DNA of 64,000 nt, from contig NZ_QFFZ01000008.1 of NCBI RefSeq assembly GCF_004369225.1, forward strand, positions 1-64,000, read 5' to 3'. A program made the position numbers and the translations under genes. The notes under the pieces were generated by a model. The model searched no databases. It had not been told where the DNA came from and saw only the letters and a program-made list of their open reading frames with translations. The DNA is from Pelotomaculum propionicicum. Its GTDB lineage: Bacteria > Bacillota > Desulfotomaculia > Desulfotomaculales > Pelotomaculaceae. Below, one piece after another: positions 36,125-44,677 of this stretch. Numbering within the stretch: the stretch's first letter is position 1; each line of letters opens with the position of its first letter.

Positions 36125-36403
36125 TTAATATCTTGGAAGATTCTTTTGTTCATAATAAAACTCAACTACGCCTATTTCTTTCATACGGTCGTTTTTTTCT
36201 TTCCAACGTTCTCTCAGGCGGCCGGAAAACTGCTTTTCGCAGGGATACTCGCCGCACTGAAAGCAGAAATCAATGCCTTTTTCCCTGTAGCATGTTTTAG
36301 CCTCACATATTATCGGGCATTGAACGTTTTCGCTCCTGCAACCGCCGCATGAAGCGCGGGAAAAATTCTTTAGTATTTCTTCAAACTGGGAATAATATTC
36401 CAT
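36125..36403 (-). CDS. DUF3795-type cysteine-rich protein
   Basis: 92 residues with seven cysteines in three groups: CGGCR (19-23), CPIICEAKTC (29-38) and FCFQCGEYPC (about 46-55). This is the DUF3795 pattern, thought to bind zinc. Function is unknown. It is convergent with the SRP RNA and divergent from the toxin-antitoxin pair, and stands alone. Confidence 0.8.
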   Translation of the reverse strand: MEYYSQFEEILKNFSRASCGGCRSENVQCPIICEAKTCYREKGIDFCFQCGEYPCEKQFSGRLRERWKEKNDRMKEIGVVEFYYEQKNLPRY

Positions 36404-36515
36404 TTCTCTAAAACCTCCCTTTACAAAATTATTCTAACAAAAAACGAGTATCAAAAAAAGAGGGCTCATTTTCACGAGTTCAAGGATTTCTAGACGGTTG
36501 TAAAGAATAGCGCTT

Positions 36516-36544
36516 TTGACACGGGGCAATCATCATAGTAAAAT
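36516..36544 (+). promoter_or_regulatory. Promoter of the toxin-antitoxin pair
   Basis: TTGACA, 17 bases, TAAAAT. The AT-rich repeats ATATAATAAGCATATAAT (36550-36567) between the predicted start and the antitoxin gene may be its operator. Confidence 0.75.
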
Positions 36545-36590
36545 TAGGATATAATAAGCATATAATACTACAACAAGGGAGGGTTGTGTT

Positions 36591-36875
36591 TTGCATATAA
36601 AACCATCTGCGGCAATCCGCAAAAACTATAATGAAATATCGAAGCTTTGCAAGGAATCAGGAGAGCCGGTCTATTTGACTAAAAATGGCGAGGGTGATTT
36701 GGTCGTAATGGACATTACAGCATTTTCACGCCGGGAAAGTATGTTGCGCCTCAGGGAAACCCTCGTCGCGGTTGAAGAGGACAGACTGGCCGGCAAGAAA
36801 GGCTTTTCCATTGATGATGTCGATGAGATGATGAAGAAAACCATCGGGGAGGTCGCCGATGGGCGGCGCGAATAA
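36591..36875 (+). CDS. Phd/YefM-family antitoxin
   Basis: 94 residues. The N-terminal part (AIRKNYNEISKLCKESGEPV, YLTKNGEGDLVVMDITAF) is the Phd/YefM DNA-binding fold; the C-terminal part (RETLVAVEEDRLAGKKGFSI) is the toxin-binding arm. The start is TTG behind GGGAGGG. It overlaps the toxin gene by 17 bases, so the two are coupled. It neutralises the toxin and probably represses its own promoter. Insertion between the SRP RNA and dnaX interrupts an otherwise conserved gene order. Confidence 0.9.
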   Translation: MHIKPSAAIRKNYNEISKLCKESGEPVYLTKNGEGDLVVMDITAFSRRESMLRLRETLVAVEEDRLAGKKGFSIDDVDEMMKKTIGEVADGRRE

Positions 36876-37176
36876 GCTGTATACGGTTATTGTTTCTGAC
36901 AGAGCCACAGATATGTTAATGCAACATGTGCGTTTTATGGCACAGATAAGTCTTAAAGCGGCAGATAAACTTCGGACGGAAATAATAGAAGCAGCGAAAT
37001 CTTTAGAGAGTTTCCCGGAACGGAATTCATGGCTTTCAGACCCGGTGTTGCCCGCGCATAAATATCGCAAGATGATAATAAGTAAGCGTTATTTGCTTAT
37101 TTATCAAATAAAAGATGATGCAGTATTTATAGAGTATATTTTAGATTGCCGTCAGGATTATAAATGGTTGCTGTGA
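36859..37176 (+). CDS. RelE/ParE-family toxin
   Basis: 105 residues with the RelE/ParE fold: YTVIVSDRATDMLMQHVRFM, then SLESFPERNSWL, and the C-terminal strands YRKMIISKRYLLIYQIKDDA and VFIEYILDCRQDY. Members either cut mRNA on the ribosome or poison gyrase; the sequence does not decide which. It is complete and paired with the antitoxin just upstream. Confidence 0.9.
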   Translation: MGGANKLYTVIVSDRATDMLMQHVRFMAQISLKAADKLRTEIIEAAKSLESFPERNSWLSDPVLPAHKYRKMIISKRYLLIYQIKDDAVFIEYILDCRQDYKWLL

Positions 37177-37295
37177 TTAGTGTTCAAAATTTATAGAATG
37201 TTTCCTAAATGTAAAGCCCCAACAGGAAATACGTATCGATCGACGAAGTATAAAAGACAAAACATATTGCAGGGAGTATCGGAAAGGAACCCTCC

Positions 37296-38939
37296 ATGAC
37301 TTATTTGGCTTTATACAGGGAATGGCGTCCCCGCACGTTCGGAGAAATCATCGGGCAGGAGCATATCACCCGGACCTTGAAAAATGCCGTGGAGTCCGGC
37401 AGGACAGGACACGCTTATCTTTTCTGCGGCACCCGCGGCACCGGCAAAACGACCACCGCCAAGGTACTGGCCAAAGCACTGAACTGCGCCGGGCGTGAAG
37501 GCCCTGAACCGTGCAACCGCTGTGAAAGCTGTAAGAGCATCAACGAGGGGCTGTCTGTCGATGTAATTGAGATTGACGCGGCTTCCAACCGCGGTATTGA
37601 CGAAATCAGGGACCTGAGGGAAAAAATTAAGTTTGCCCCCACCATGGGCAACTCCAGAGTGTATATAATAGATGAAGTGCATATGCTTACCAACGAAGCT
37701 TTCAACGCCCTGTTAAAGACTTTAGAGGAGCCGCCCCGGCACGCGGTTTTGATCCTGGCCACCACTGAGCCGCACAAGGTGCCCCTGACCATACTTTCCC
37801 GCTGCCAGCGTTTTGACTTCAGGCGCATCCTGCCGGCTGATATGATCAAGAGGTTGAAAGAGGTAGCCGCGGGAGCCGGCCTGGAGGTGGAGGAGGAAGC
37901 CTTGAGGCTGATCGCCCGGGCGGCCGAGGGCGGGCTCAGGGACGCTTTGAGCATTCTGGACCAGGGCGCCGCTTTTGGGGGAATGAAAATCACAGCCGGG
38001 GACGTTCACAATATTTTAGGGACGGTCAGGATAGACGCTTTAAACAGGATGGCCGGCCACCTGGCCGGCAGGGAGACAGGACCGGCTTTGCGCCTGGTAG
38101 CTGAGCTTACAGGCGAAGGGAAGGACCTGCGCCTTTTTGCCAGGGAGATGGCCGGCTACCTGCGGGCGCTTCTCCTCGAAAAGATCTCTCCGCATGCCGC
38201 GGCGGAAGAAGCCTGGGGAGAGCCGGCTCAGGTGGCCGGGATGGCGGCCAAGTTTTCTAAAGAAGGCCTGGTGCGGGCGGTGGAAATCATGGCTGAGGCT
38301 GAGCAGAATATGAAGTGGAGCGCCATGCCTGCTATCGTCCTTGAGTTGGCTCTGGTCAGAGCATGCAGCGCCGGGGGGCTTTCAGACACCGAATCTTTAT
38401 CGGCCAGACTGGCAGCGGTCGAAGAAAAACTAAACAGCCTGGCGGGTGTTGAAGTTAAAACACCTGCAAAACCGGCGGCAGCGCCGGACAGGAAGCATCA
38501 AGAAGCGCCCCGGCCCCGGGAACAGGGGCTGGCGATAGAACAGACGGGACCGCAGGATAATGAGATTTCACTGGAGAAAGTACGGCAGGCATGGTTTGAC
38601 CTGATGGACATCATGCGCAGGGAGCGGCTGCCCCTCTACCATAACTATGCCAAAGCGCAGCCCCTGGCTCTGAAAGGCAGGAGCCTGACTGTGGGATTCC
38701 CGGCGAGTGACGTGCTGGGCAGAGAAATGGCTGAGCGCGCCGATAATAAGAAATACCTGGAAGGCCTGCTGGGCAGATTATTGCAGGGAAAATGGCAGAT
38801 AACTTTTAAAAATTACCAGGATAAAACTGAACCCACAGAGCAAGAGCCGGCTGCCAGGGATGCGGTTGTCGAGGTGAAAAGGCGTTTCGGGGGAGAGGAA
38901 ATTATTCTGGATGACGAGGAACAGGGCACTTTATTTTAG
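37296..38939 (+). CDS. dnaX: DNA polymerase III subunit tau/gamma
   Basis: 547 residues. The AAA+ clamp-loader module has Walker A GTRGTGKTTTAKVL (about 45-58), four zinc-binding Cys (CAGREGPEPCNRCESC), Walker B YIIDEVHML, sensor 1 ATTEPHKVP and the SRC motif (LSRCQRF). Domain III and a linker rich in Ala/Pro (KTPAKPAAAPDRKHQEAPRP) follow, then a tau-specific C-terminal region that contacts the polymerase. It loads the sliding clamp at forks. I saw no clear slippery site for a short gamma form. It forms the conserved dnaX-ybaB-recR group, here split by a GACAGGATT repeat. Confidence 0.95.
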   Translation: MTYLALYREWRPRTFGEIIGQEHITRTLKNAVESGRTGHAYLFCGTRGTGKTTTAKVLAKALNCAGREGPEPCNRCESCKSINEGLSVDVIEIDAASNRGIDEIRDLREKIKFAPTMGNSRVYIIDEVHMLTNEAFNALLKTLEEPPRHAVLILATTEPHKVPLTILSRCQRFDFRRILPADMIKRLKEVAAGAGLEVEEEALRLIARAAEGGLRDALSILDQGAAFGGMKITAGDVHNILGTVRIDALNRMAGHLAGRETGPALRLVAELTGEGKDLRLFAREMAGYLRALLLEKISPHAAAEEAWGEPAQVAGMAAKFSKEGLVRAVEIMAEAEQNMKWSAMPAIVLELALVRACSAGGLSDTESLSARLAAVEEKLNSLAGVEVKTPAKPAAAPDRKHQEAPRPREQGLAIEQTGPQDNEISLEKVRQAWFDLMDIMRRERLPLYHNYAKAQPLALKGRSLTVGFPASDVLGREMAERADNKKYLEGLLGRLLQGKWQITFKNYQDKTEPTEQEPAARDAVVEVKRRFGGEEIILDDEEQGTLF

Positions 38940-38970
38940 TAAAATTTATGATTGTGTTCTTTTATTCATT

Positions 38971-39165
38971 AAACAAATTGACAGGATTTACAGGATTAAA
39001 AGGATTTACAGGATTTAATAAAATGTATATAAAGACTTTATATGATTATTTCTTTACTCATTAATGTTGCCTTGTAAAACTTTTACAAGTAAGAATTTTA
39101 AAAGAAGATGTTTTATAATCCTGTTAATCTTTTAAAATCCAGTAAATCCTGTCAAATTGTTTTTT
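38971..39165. repeat. GACAGGATT hairpin repeat, copy 2
   Basis: It starts AAACAAATTGACAGGATTTA and ends in the complement (AATCCTGTCAAATTGTTT), with the inner units CAGGATTAAAAGGATTTACA. It lies between dnaX and ybaB, filling the 275-base gap. Confidence 0.85.
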
Positions 39166-39214
39166 CAAATGAGCTAACAGTATAATAATTATTAAATTGA
39201 AGGGGGATGGTTAA

Positions 39215-39532
39215 ATGATGGGCGGCAATATGAATAAAATGATGAAACAGGTCCAGAAGATGCAGCAGGATATGCTTAAGCTGCAGGACGAACTGGCCAG
39301 CCGTACGGTGGAAAGCAGCGCCGGGGGCGGTGCGGTAAAGGTGATCGCCAACGGTAAAAATGAGATTATATCCATGGAAATAAAACCCGAGGCAGTTGAC
39401 CCGGAAGATGTGGAAATGCTGCAGGACTTGATTATCGCCGCTGTAAATGAAGCGCTGAAAAAAGCCCAGGATATGGTTGCCGCGGAGATGAACAGACTTA
39501 CCGGCGGGCTTAAAATACCCGGTTTATTCTAA
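39215..39532 (+). CDS. yaaK: YbaB/EbfC nucleoid-associated protein
   Basis: 105 residues of the YbaB/EbfC family, a dimeric DNA-binding protein. An N-terminal coiled helix with Met/Gln/Lys repeats (MNKMMKQVQKMQQDMLKLQD) is followed by the beta core (VKVIANGKNEIISMEIKPEA) and the DLIIAAVNEALKKAQ helix. It lies just upstream of recR, ending one base before it, as in most bacteria, and probably supports DNA repair or nucleoid structure. Confidence 0.94.
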   Translation: MMGGNMNKMMKQVQKMQQDMLKLQDELASRTVESSAGGGAVKVIANGKNEIISMEIKPEAVDPEDVEMLQDLIIAAVNEALKKAQDMVAAEMNRLTGGLKIPGLF

Positions 39533-40135
39533 ATGAATTATTACGCCAAGCCAGTAGCCAGATTGATAGACGAGCTTTCCAAGCTTCCCGGTATCGGCCC
39601 CAAAACAGCTCAGCGCCTGGCTTTTCACCTGTTAAACGCCGCTCCCGAGGCGGCCGCCGGCCTGGCGCGGGCTATTGAGGAGGCCAGGCGCACTGTTGGG
39701 CACTGCCGGGTATGCGGTAATTTTACTGATGAGGACCCCTGTTTTATTTGCCGGGATGAGCGGCGCAGGGGAGATGTCATTTGTGTTGTGGAAAGGCCCA
39801 GGGACGTGGTGGCTATGGAAAAGGCCAGGAGTTTTAAAGGCCTTTATCATGTGCTGCACGGGGCCATTTCACCCATGGAGGGGATAGGCCCGGAACAGCT
39901 GCGCGTCAGAGAACTGCTGAGGCGCCTGGAAGACGGGAAAGTAAAAGAAATCATCCTGGCCACCAACCCCAATGTGGAAGGGGATGCTACCGCCCTGTAC
40001 CTGTCCGGCCTACTTAAGCCCCTGGGCCTGCTGGTGACAAGAATCGCGCACGGCCTGCCGGTGGGCGCCGACCTGGAATATGCCGATGAAGTGACCCTGT
40101 GTAAGGCATTGGAAGGCAGGCGGGAAATGAAATAG
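39533..40135 (+). CDS. recR: Recombination mediator RecR
   Basis: 200 residues. A helix-hairpin-helix ([17 protein letters not shown], 17-33) is followed by a zinc finger ([16 protein letters not shown], 57-72) and a Toprim domain ([20 protein letters not shown]; later [14 protein letters not shown]). It loads RecA at gaps together with RecO. Full length. It starts one base after the ybaB stop. Confidence 0.97.
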   Translation: MNYYAKPVARLIDELSKLPGIGPKTAQRLAFHLLNAAPEAAAGLARAIEEARRTVGHCRVCGNFTDEDPCFICRDERRRGDVICVVERPRDVVAMEKARSFKGLYHVLHGAISPMEGIGPEQLRVRELLRRLEDGKVKEIILATNPNVEGDATALYLSGLLKPLGLLVTRIAHGLPVGADLEYADEVTLCKALEGRREMK

Positions 40136-40186
40136 GAATATATTTCATTCCGGGCCATATAATGGTGCTAAGGAGGTGCACCGGCA

Positions 40187-40453
40187 TTGGAATGGAAAAT
40201 AGTGATCATCGGGTTGGCAGGGCTTTTCGGTATTTATCTGCTGGGGACGGCATTGTTTCGCCCCTTAAAATTTTTAATCCGTTTGGGCGCCTGGGCATTG
40301 CTGGGCGGCGTTTTGCTGGCTGCCATCAATACGGTATTCGGCCAGTTTGGTTTTCACATTGCCATTAATCCGGCAACTGTACTAACCGCCGGCATACTTC
40401 AGCTGCCGGGGGTGGTTTTGCTGGTGCTGCTAAACTGCCTGTTGATGGGCTGA
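40187..40453 (+). CDS. bofA: BofA-family pro-sigma-K processing inhibitor
   Basis: 88 residues with two to three membrane helices (IVIIGLAGLFGIYLLGTALF; LGAWALLGGVLLAAINTVFG; LPGVVLLVLLNCLL) and the BofA signature INPATVLTAGILQLPGV. In Bacillus BofA holds the SpoIVFB protease inactive in the mother cell until late sporulation. The start is TTG 40187 behind AAGGAGGTG. Its place after recR matches the Bacillus order. Confidence 0.9.
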   Translation: MEWKIVIIGLAGLFGIYLLGTALFRPLKFLIRLGAWALLGGVLLAAINTVFGQFGFHIAINPATVLTAGILQLPGVVLLVLLNCLLMG

Positions 40454-40906
40454 TTAAAATTGCTTTGTATTGTGCATAAATAAAATATGATTTTAAAAAG
40501 CAAAAGAACCAAATGGGATAATTGGCAAATAATATTGAAAGAGTAGTTGACAAATTCAAAATTTTCTGTAAGAATATTCGTTGTACAGTCTCTTAAAAGA
40601 TTGTTTGGGGGAGTTCTGGTCAAATAGAAAAGGTCGTCAGATACCTTTAAAGACCAGATGTGATAGAGTATTCCTGTTGATCAAGCATGAAACCTGCTTG
40701 TTTTTGACTGGTTAGCCAAAAACAGGATGCAAGAGGTTGATAACAGGAAGCAGGGAGGGTAGAGAAGGAAGAGTTATGATACTCTTTTTCAACGTGGCCA
40801 ACCTGCTTCCTTTGCTTTTGTGTTACGTACACCTGCATTAACCACAAATTTCTAGATTAATTATCACGGTATTTTCCGCTTAAAAAACAGGGGGACATGC
40901 ATACTA
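40454..40906. other. Intergenic region with several hairpins before the oxidoreductase operon
   Basis: No gene is supported. I see TTGACA-N16-TAAGAA (40547-40574) as a possible promoter and a two-step stem at 40615-40656 (CTGGTC/GACCAG outside, AAAGGT/ACCTTT inside). A terminator-like CAAGCA-N7-TGCTTG-TTTTT lies at 40682-40705. GGAAGCAGG (40747-40755) pairs with CCTGCTTCC (40803-40811) around a shorter AGAGT/ACTCT stem. Such a chain of structures could be a regulated leader for the gene at 40907. Confidence 0.45.
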
Positions 40907-41572
40907 ATGACAGGACGTATCGTCGAGGCTTACATAGGTGAATATGCAGCCGGCAAAAGTGAGAGCGCGATCAACCGCGCTTTGGAGCTGGCCCGCCAGG
41001 GCAGGAAAGTCGCTCTGGTTGATTTGGACATAGTTGAGCCTTTTTATACCCTGCGCCCCTTGCAAAAAGAGCTTGCGACCCTTGGGCTTGACGTGATCGC
41101 CTGGCAAACCGGGGAAACCATGGGGCTGGGTGAGGCCGGCACATTGCTCAAGCCGGAGGCGCGCTGGGCGCTGAAGCGCGAGGGCGATATTATTCTGGAT
41201 ATCGGCTACGGGGTGGACGGCGCCAGGACTCTGAACCTGCTGGAAGGCGCTGTGCGGGACCCCGACCTGAAAGTTTTTGCTGTTATCAATATTTGCCGCC
41301 CGATGACGTCCAGTGTGAAAGATATTGTGGCGGAAGTAAGTTTAATGGGGCGGGTGGACGGCTTAATCAACAATTCTCACCTGGCGGGGGAAACCACTGT
41401 GGAACTGGTTCAGAAAGGCGCCAGGATGGTGGCTGAAGCCGCCTCAATACTTGACCTGCCTGTGGTGGCGACCCTGGCGGACACCGAGCTGGCAGAGAAA
41501 ATAGGTCCGGCGGACTGCATGGGCAACCCGGTCCGGCCGCTGGAAAGATTTATGCCTAGAGCATTTTGGTAA
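40907..41572 (+). CDS. P-loop ATPase preceding the 2-oxoacid oxidoreductase genes
   Basis: 221 residues of a MinD/CobQ-like nucleotide-binding fold. The P-loop is GEYAAGKSE (residues 11-19), followed by RQGRKVALVDLDIVEPFYTL, the switch-like DIILDIGYGVDG (near 97) and a nucleotide-specificity segment VDGLINNSHLAGETT. It stands 39 bases before the oxidoreductase alpha subunit and shares its direction, so a role in assembly or cofactor loading of that enzyme is a fair inference, but nothing in the sequence proves it. Confidence 0.75.
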   Translation: MTGRIVEAYIGEYAAGKSESAINRALELARQGRKVALVDLDIVEPFYTLRPLQKELATLGLDVIAWQTGETMGLGEAGTLLKPEARWALKREGDIILDIGYGVDGARTLNLLEGAVRDPDLKVFAVINICRPMTSSVKDIVAEVSLMGRVDGLINNSHLAGETTVELVQKGARMVAEAASILDLPVVATLADTELAEKIGPADCMGNPVRPLERFMPRAFW

Positions 41573-41611
41573 TATGGGAAGTGAGAAGTCGACCCAAATG
41601 GGGGGTATTGA

Positions 41612-42703
41612 ATGTCAGAGAAAGCTGTGACAGAAGAAAAAAGAGTTTTTATGACCGGGAACGAGGTTGTAGCCTGGGCGGCGCTGGCTGCCGGGGCTGA
41701 TATTATGTACGGTTATCCAATCACACCTCAGAACGAGGTTATGCATTACTGGACCAGGCTTGCTCCCAAGTACGACAAGAAATTTCTGCAGACTGAAGAT
41801 GAGCTTTCAGCCGGTTTTGCCACTGCCGGCGGGGTGATGGCAGGCCGCAAAGCCTTTACGGCGACAGCCGGCAGCGGCAGTGTATTGATGCAGGAGCCTA
41901 TGGCTATGGCTGAAATGATGAGGCTGCCCACTGTGGCGGTATTGCAGCAAAGAGGCGGCCCTTCCACTGCCACGGTGATTTACTCCCAGCAGGAAGTGAC
42001 CCTTACAACCATAGGTGGCAACGGTGAAGGGATGAGGGTTGTTTACTCCACTGCCGGGCACCAGGAACTTTATGACTACACGATCAAAGCTTTTAACACA
42101 GCCTGGAAATACCGTTTCCCCACCTTTGTGCTGGGGGACGGCTACCAGGCTAAAATGCGTGAGCCCCTGACCATTTATGACCCGGAAACGCGGGGCATCA
42201 GCCTGCTTGAGCCGGAGCCCTTTGTCGGCAAAGAAGGGGAACCAGGCAAGGACAGGCCGCCGGCCCAGTACAGAAACACCTTTAACCTGGAAGAAGAGCT
42301 TTACGAAAAAGTTATGAGCGATATAAGGGAGTTTGAAAAAGTCGCCCCCGAAATCGCGGAATATGAGTCAATGGAAACTGAAGGGGCGGAACTGGTGGTT
42401 ATAGCGCACGGCATTGTTTTCCGTGCAGTCAGGGAAGCTGTCGCAAACCTGCGCCAACAGAGGTTTAGAGTAGGCGGCTTCAGGCCGGTCACGCTGCGCC
42501 CGCTTCCGGTAACACAGATCAAGGAACTGGTGGCCGGGGCGCCGAAAATCCTGCTGGTGGAGTCCTCGTACGGGCAGATGGCAAGGCTGCTGAAGGAGGT
42601 GGCCTGCGGCTCCGCCACTGAAATATCTACTTTCTTCAAGCCCGGCGTCGGCATCACAGCCGGAGAAGTGGAAGCCAGAGTAAAAGAAATAATAAAATCG
42701 TAG
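41612..42703 (+). CDS. 2-oxoacid:ferredoxin oxidoreductase, alpha subunit
   Basis: 363 residues. The N-terminal pyrimidine-binding domain of thiamine-dependent oxidoreductases reads FMTGNEVVAWAALAAGADIM, YGYPITPQNEVMHYW, FLQTEDELSAGFATAGGVMA; domain II begins near GAELVVIAHGIVFRAVREAV. The family converts 2-oxo acids and CoA to acyl-CoA and CO2, reducing ferredoxin. The Kor/Vor subgroup (2-oxoglutarate or branched chain) fits best from subunit order alpha-beta-gamma-delta; the substrate cannot be fixed by eye. It is cytoplasmic. Confidence 0.9.
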   Translation: MSEKAVTEEKRVFMTGNEVVAWAALAAGADIMYGYPITPQNEVMHYWTRLAPKYDKKFLQTEDELSAGFATAGGVMAGRKAFTATAGSGSVLMQEPMAMAEMMRLPTVAVLQQRGGPSTATVIYSQQEVTLTTIGGNGEGMRVVYSTAGHQELYDYTIKAFNTAWKYRFPTFVLGDGYQAKMREPLTIYDPETRGISLLEPEPFVGKEGEPGKDRPPAQYRNTFNLEEELYEKVMSDIREFEKVAPEIAEYESMETEGAELVVIAHGIVFRAVREAVANLRQQRFRVGGFRPVTLRPLPVTQIKELVAGAPKILLVESSYGQMARLLKEVACGSATEISTFFKPGVGITAGEVEARVKEIIKS

Positions 42704-42786
42704 AATTCAGAAGACAGAATTCAGAATTCAGAAGACAACAGAAAAGTTTTTATTCTGTATTCTGACTCCTGACTCCTGTATTCTCA
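42703..42786. repeat. TTCAGAATTCAG hairpin repeat
   Basis: The left arm repeats GAATTCAGAAGACA, the right arm carries TTCTGTATTCTGACTCC and relatives. It fills the gap between the alpha and beta subunit genes, beginning on the stop codon of alpha. Confidence 0.7.
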
Positions 42787-42802
42787 AGATTGGGAGGTTA
42801 TT

Positions 42803-43564
42803 ATGCAGCCAGCGCCAGTAATGCCTAAAACATGGCGGGTTGATACCAAACCGCACAAATTTTGTCCCGGGTGCGGCCACGGGTTAATTTTGAAATGCCT
42901 GGGTGAGGCAATCGATGATCTTGAAATACAGTCCAGGGTAGTGTATGGCTGTGATATAGGCTGCTCCCTGCTTTCCTGGGACCTTTTCAACCTTGATACG
43001 GTCCAGGCCCACCACGGGCGGACGACCCCGGTCATGACGGGGATTAAAAGAGCCAGGCCGGAGCTGATTTGCATCGCTTATATGGGCGACGGCGGGGGGT
43101 ACTCAATTGGAGTGCAGCACCTGGTCAGTTCAGCCATGCGCAATGAAAAAATTACGGTGATTGTCGCCAATAACACACAGTATGCCATGACCGGCGGCCA
43201 GATGGCGCCCACCACCCTGCCGGGCCAAAAAACAGAAACTTCTCCTTTCGGCCGCGATCCCGGCACAACAGGGATGCCTTTCCGGGGGGCGGAAATGATT
43301 TCTTCTATTGTGCAGGAAGGAGCTTATGTGGCCAGGGGCAGTATTGCCAACCTGCGGCAGTTAACCGGGTATTTAAAAAAGGCATTGAAAAATCAGATCG
43401 AAGGTAAAGGTTTTTCTTTTGTGGAAGCGCTTTCCTCCTGTCCCACCAACTGGCGGACCGATGCGGCCAGGACCTGGGAATTTATTGAAAAGGACATGGC
43501 CGGGTACTTTAAAGTGGGAGAAATAAAAATACCGGGCCGGGGGGAGGTTACAGCAGATGCCTGA
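42803..43564 (+). CDS. 2-oxoacid:ferredoxin oxidoreductase, beta subunit (TPP-binding)
   Basis: 253 residues. FCPGCGHGLILKCLGEAIDD opens the domain, and the thiamine-diphosphate motif is MGDGGGYSIGVQHLVSSAMR then ITVIVANN (near 94-122). Cys residues CPGC and GCDIGC may bind the iron-sulfur cluster. It pairs with the alpha subunit to form the active site. The gamma gene starts inside its last eight bases. Confidence 0.92.
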   Translation: MQPAPVMPKTWRVDTKPHKFCPGCGHGLILKCLGEAIDDLEIQSRVVYGCDIGCSLLSWDLFNLDTVQAHHGRTTPVMTGIKRARPELICIAYMGDGGGYSIGVQHLVSSAMRNEKITVIVANNTQYAMTGGQMAPTTLPGQKTETSPFGRDPGTTGMPFRGAEMISSIVQEGAYVARGSIANLRQLTGYLKKALKNQIEGKGFSFVEALSSCPTNWRTDAARTWEFIEKDMAGYFKVGEIKIPGRGEVTADA

Positions 43565-44135
43565 TACTACACGGATGGTACTGGCGGGTGAAGGCGGTCA
43601 GGGAGTTCAGGCCATTGCCGAAATTCTGGCTGAGGCCGCCAATGAAGAGGGCAGGCAGGCCCTATACATTCCGAATTTTGGGGTAGAGCAAAGAGGAGGG
43701 GTCTCAGTCGCTTTTCTACAGATCAGCGACCAGACCATCGGGTCACCCAAATTCCTGAAAGGTGATATTGTAGCGGCTTTAAGCGACCGTGCCGTACAGC
43801 GCACCGCTCAATACACCGGGCCTGAAACCACTTTTATTTACGACAGCGCTATGGAGGGTGTAGCCGATGAACTGCCGAAGAACGCGGCCAGAGTTATGCC
43901 TGTCCCAGCTATGGAGGTCGCTAAAAAAGAACTTCAGCCGCGTGTTTTCAATATGGTCATAATGGGAGCGGTAATAGGCGCGACCGGAGTAATTACTCTG
44001 GACAAGGCCAAAGCTGCTGTGGAAAAAAAACTTGGCTATAAATTTGAGAAACAGCCGCACCTGCGTGACTTAAACTTCAAGGCGCTGGAGCGCGGAGTAA
44101 AGTTGGGTAGTGAGATGTTAGGAGGACTGCACTGA
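43557..44135 (+). CDS. 2-oxoacid:ferredoxin oxidoreductase, gamma subunit
   Basis: 192 residues of the gamma family (domain III). The N-terminal glycine-rich VLAGEGGQGVQAIAEILAEA, then VEQRGGVSVAFLQIS and FIYDSA are typical. It overlaps beta by 8 bases and ends on the first base of the ferredoxin gene, so the whole set is one translation-coupled operon. Confidence 0.92.
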   Translation: MPDTTRMVLAGEGGQGVQAIAEILAEAANEEGRQALYIPNFGVEQRGGVSVAFLQISDQTIGSPKFLKGDIVAALSDRAVQRTAQYTGPETTFIYDSAMEGVADELPKNAARVMPVPAMEVAKKELQPRVFNMVIMGAVIGATGVITLDKAKAAVEKKLGYKFEKQPHLRDLNFKALERGVKLGSEMLGGLH

Positions 44136-44386
44136 TGTCACTGGAGTTTAAAGGCAGGACGCTGGAGCTGGACAAAGGTTTCTGGACCTTATTCCCCGGT
44201 CTATGTAAGGGCTGCGGGCTATGCGTAGAAAAGTGTCCTGTTGATTGCATTGACTGGAGCGATGTGCTGGGAGTTTACGGTACTCCCTCGGTAAAAGCGG
44301 ACAACAGGTGTATCGCCTGTGGTGTCTGCCAGAACGTTTGCCCGGATTGCGCCATCAGAATTGACAAAAAGAAGAACAAAAATTGA
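44135..44386 (+). CDS. 2-oxoacid:ferredoxin oxidoreductase, delta subunit (2x[4Fe-4S])
   Basis: 83 residues. Two ferredoxin cluster motifs are present: CKGCGLCVEKCPVDC (27-41) and CIACGVCQNVCPDC (57-70). It carries electrons from the thiamine site to external ferredoxin. It starts on the last base of gamma. No terminator is evident in the next 90 bases. Confidence 0.92.
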   Translation: MSLEFKGRTLELDKGFWTLFPGLCKGCGLCVEKCPVDCIDWSDVLGVYGTPSVKADNRCIACGVCQNVCPDCAIRIDKKKNKN

Positions 44387-44485
44387 GACAGCCCTTAAGC
44401 TGCAGTCCCTCTCACCAAACCACGGTGCGCTTCATATTTTAAATCAAGATTTTTTAAGCAATCTGGCTCCGGGTGGTGAAAGCTG

Positions 44486-44677
44486 GTGGCTGTAGAATCA
44501 TCTGCCTGTATCCTTTGCCGGCGATTGAGCCGGGACGACAAGAAAGGCCTGTGTTTAAGAGGCAATTATATCTGCCCCGCCTGCGAGGCGAGAATTATCT
44601 CCCTTACCAGGAATGATCCGGATTACGATATTTATATATCTGGGCTGAAAAAAATCTGGGCGGGGTTTAGCGCGTGA
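44486..44677 (+). CDS. csfB: Gin/CsfB-type anti-sigma factor
   Basis: 63 residues. Two Cys pairs (CILCRRLSRDDKKGLC and YICPACEARI) make a small zinc-binding protein of the Gin family, which in Bacillus inhibits sigma-G (and sigma-E) at the right sporulation stage. The start is GTG 44486. Its place between bofA and the yaaO-like gene matches the Bacillus order, apart from the inserted oxidoreductase operon. Its 3' end overlaps a convergent gene by 46 bases. Confidence 0.83.
   Translation: MAVESSACILCRRLSRDDKKGLCLRGNYICPACEARIISLTRNDPDYDIYISGLKKIWAGFSA

Noticed and set aside
37296-38939. Programmed frameshift in dnaX producing gamma
   Set aside because: I found no A6G-type slippery run with a following stem in the expected part of the gene.
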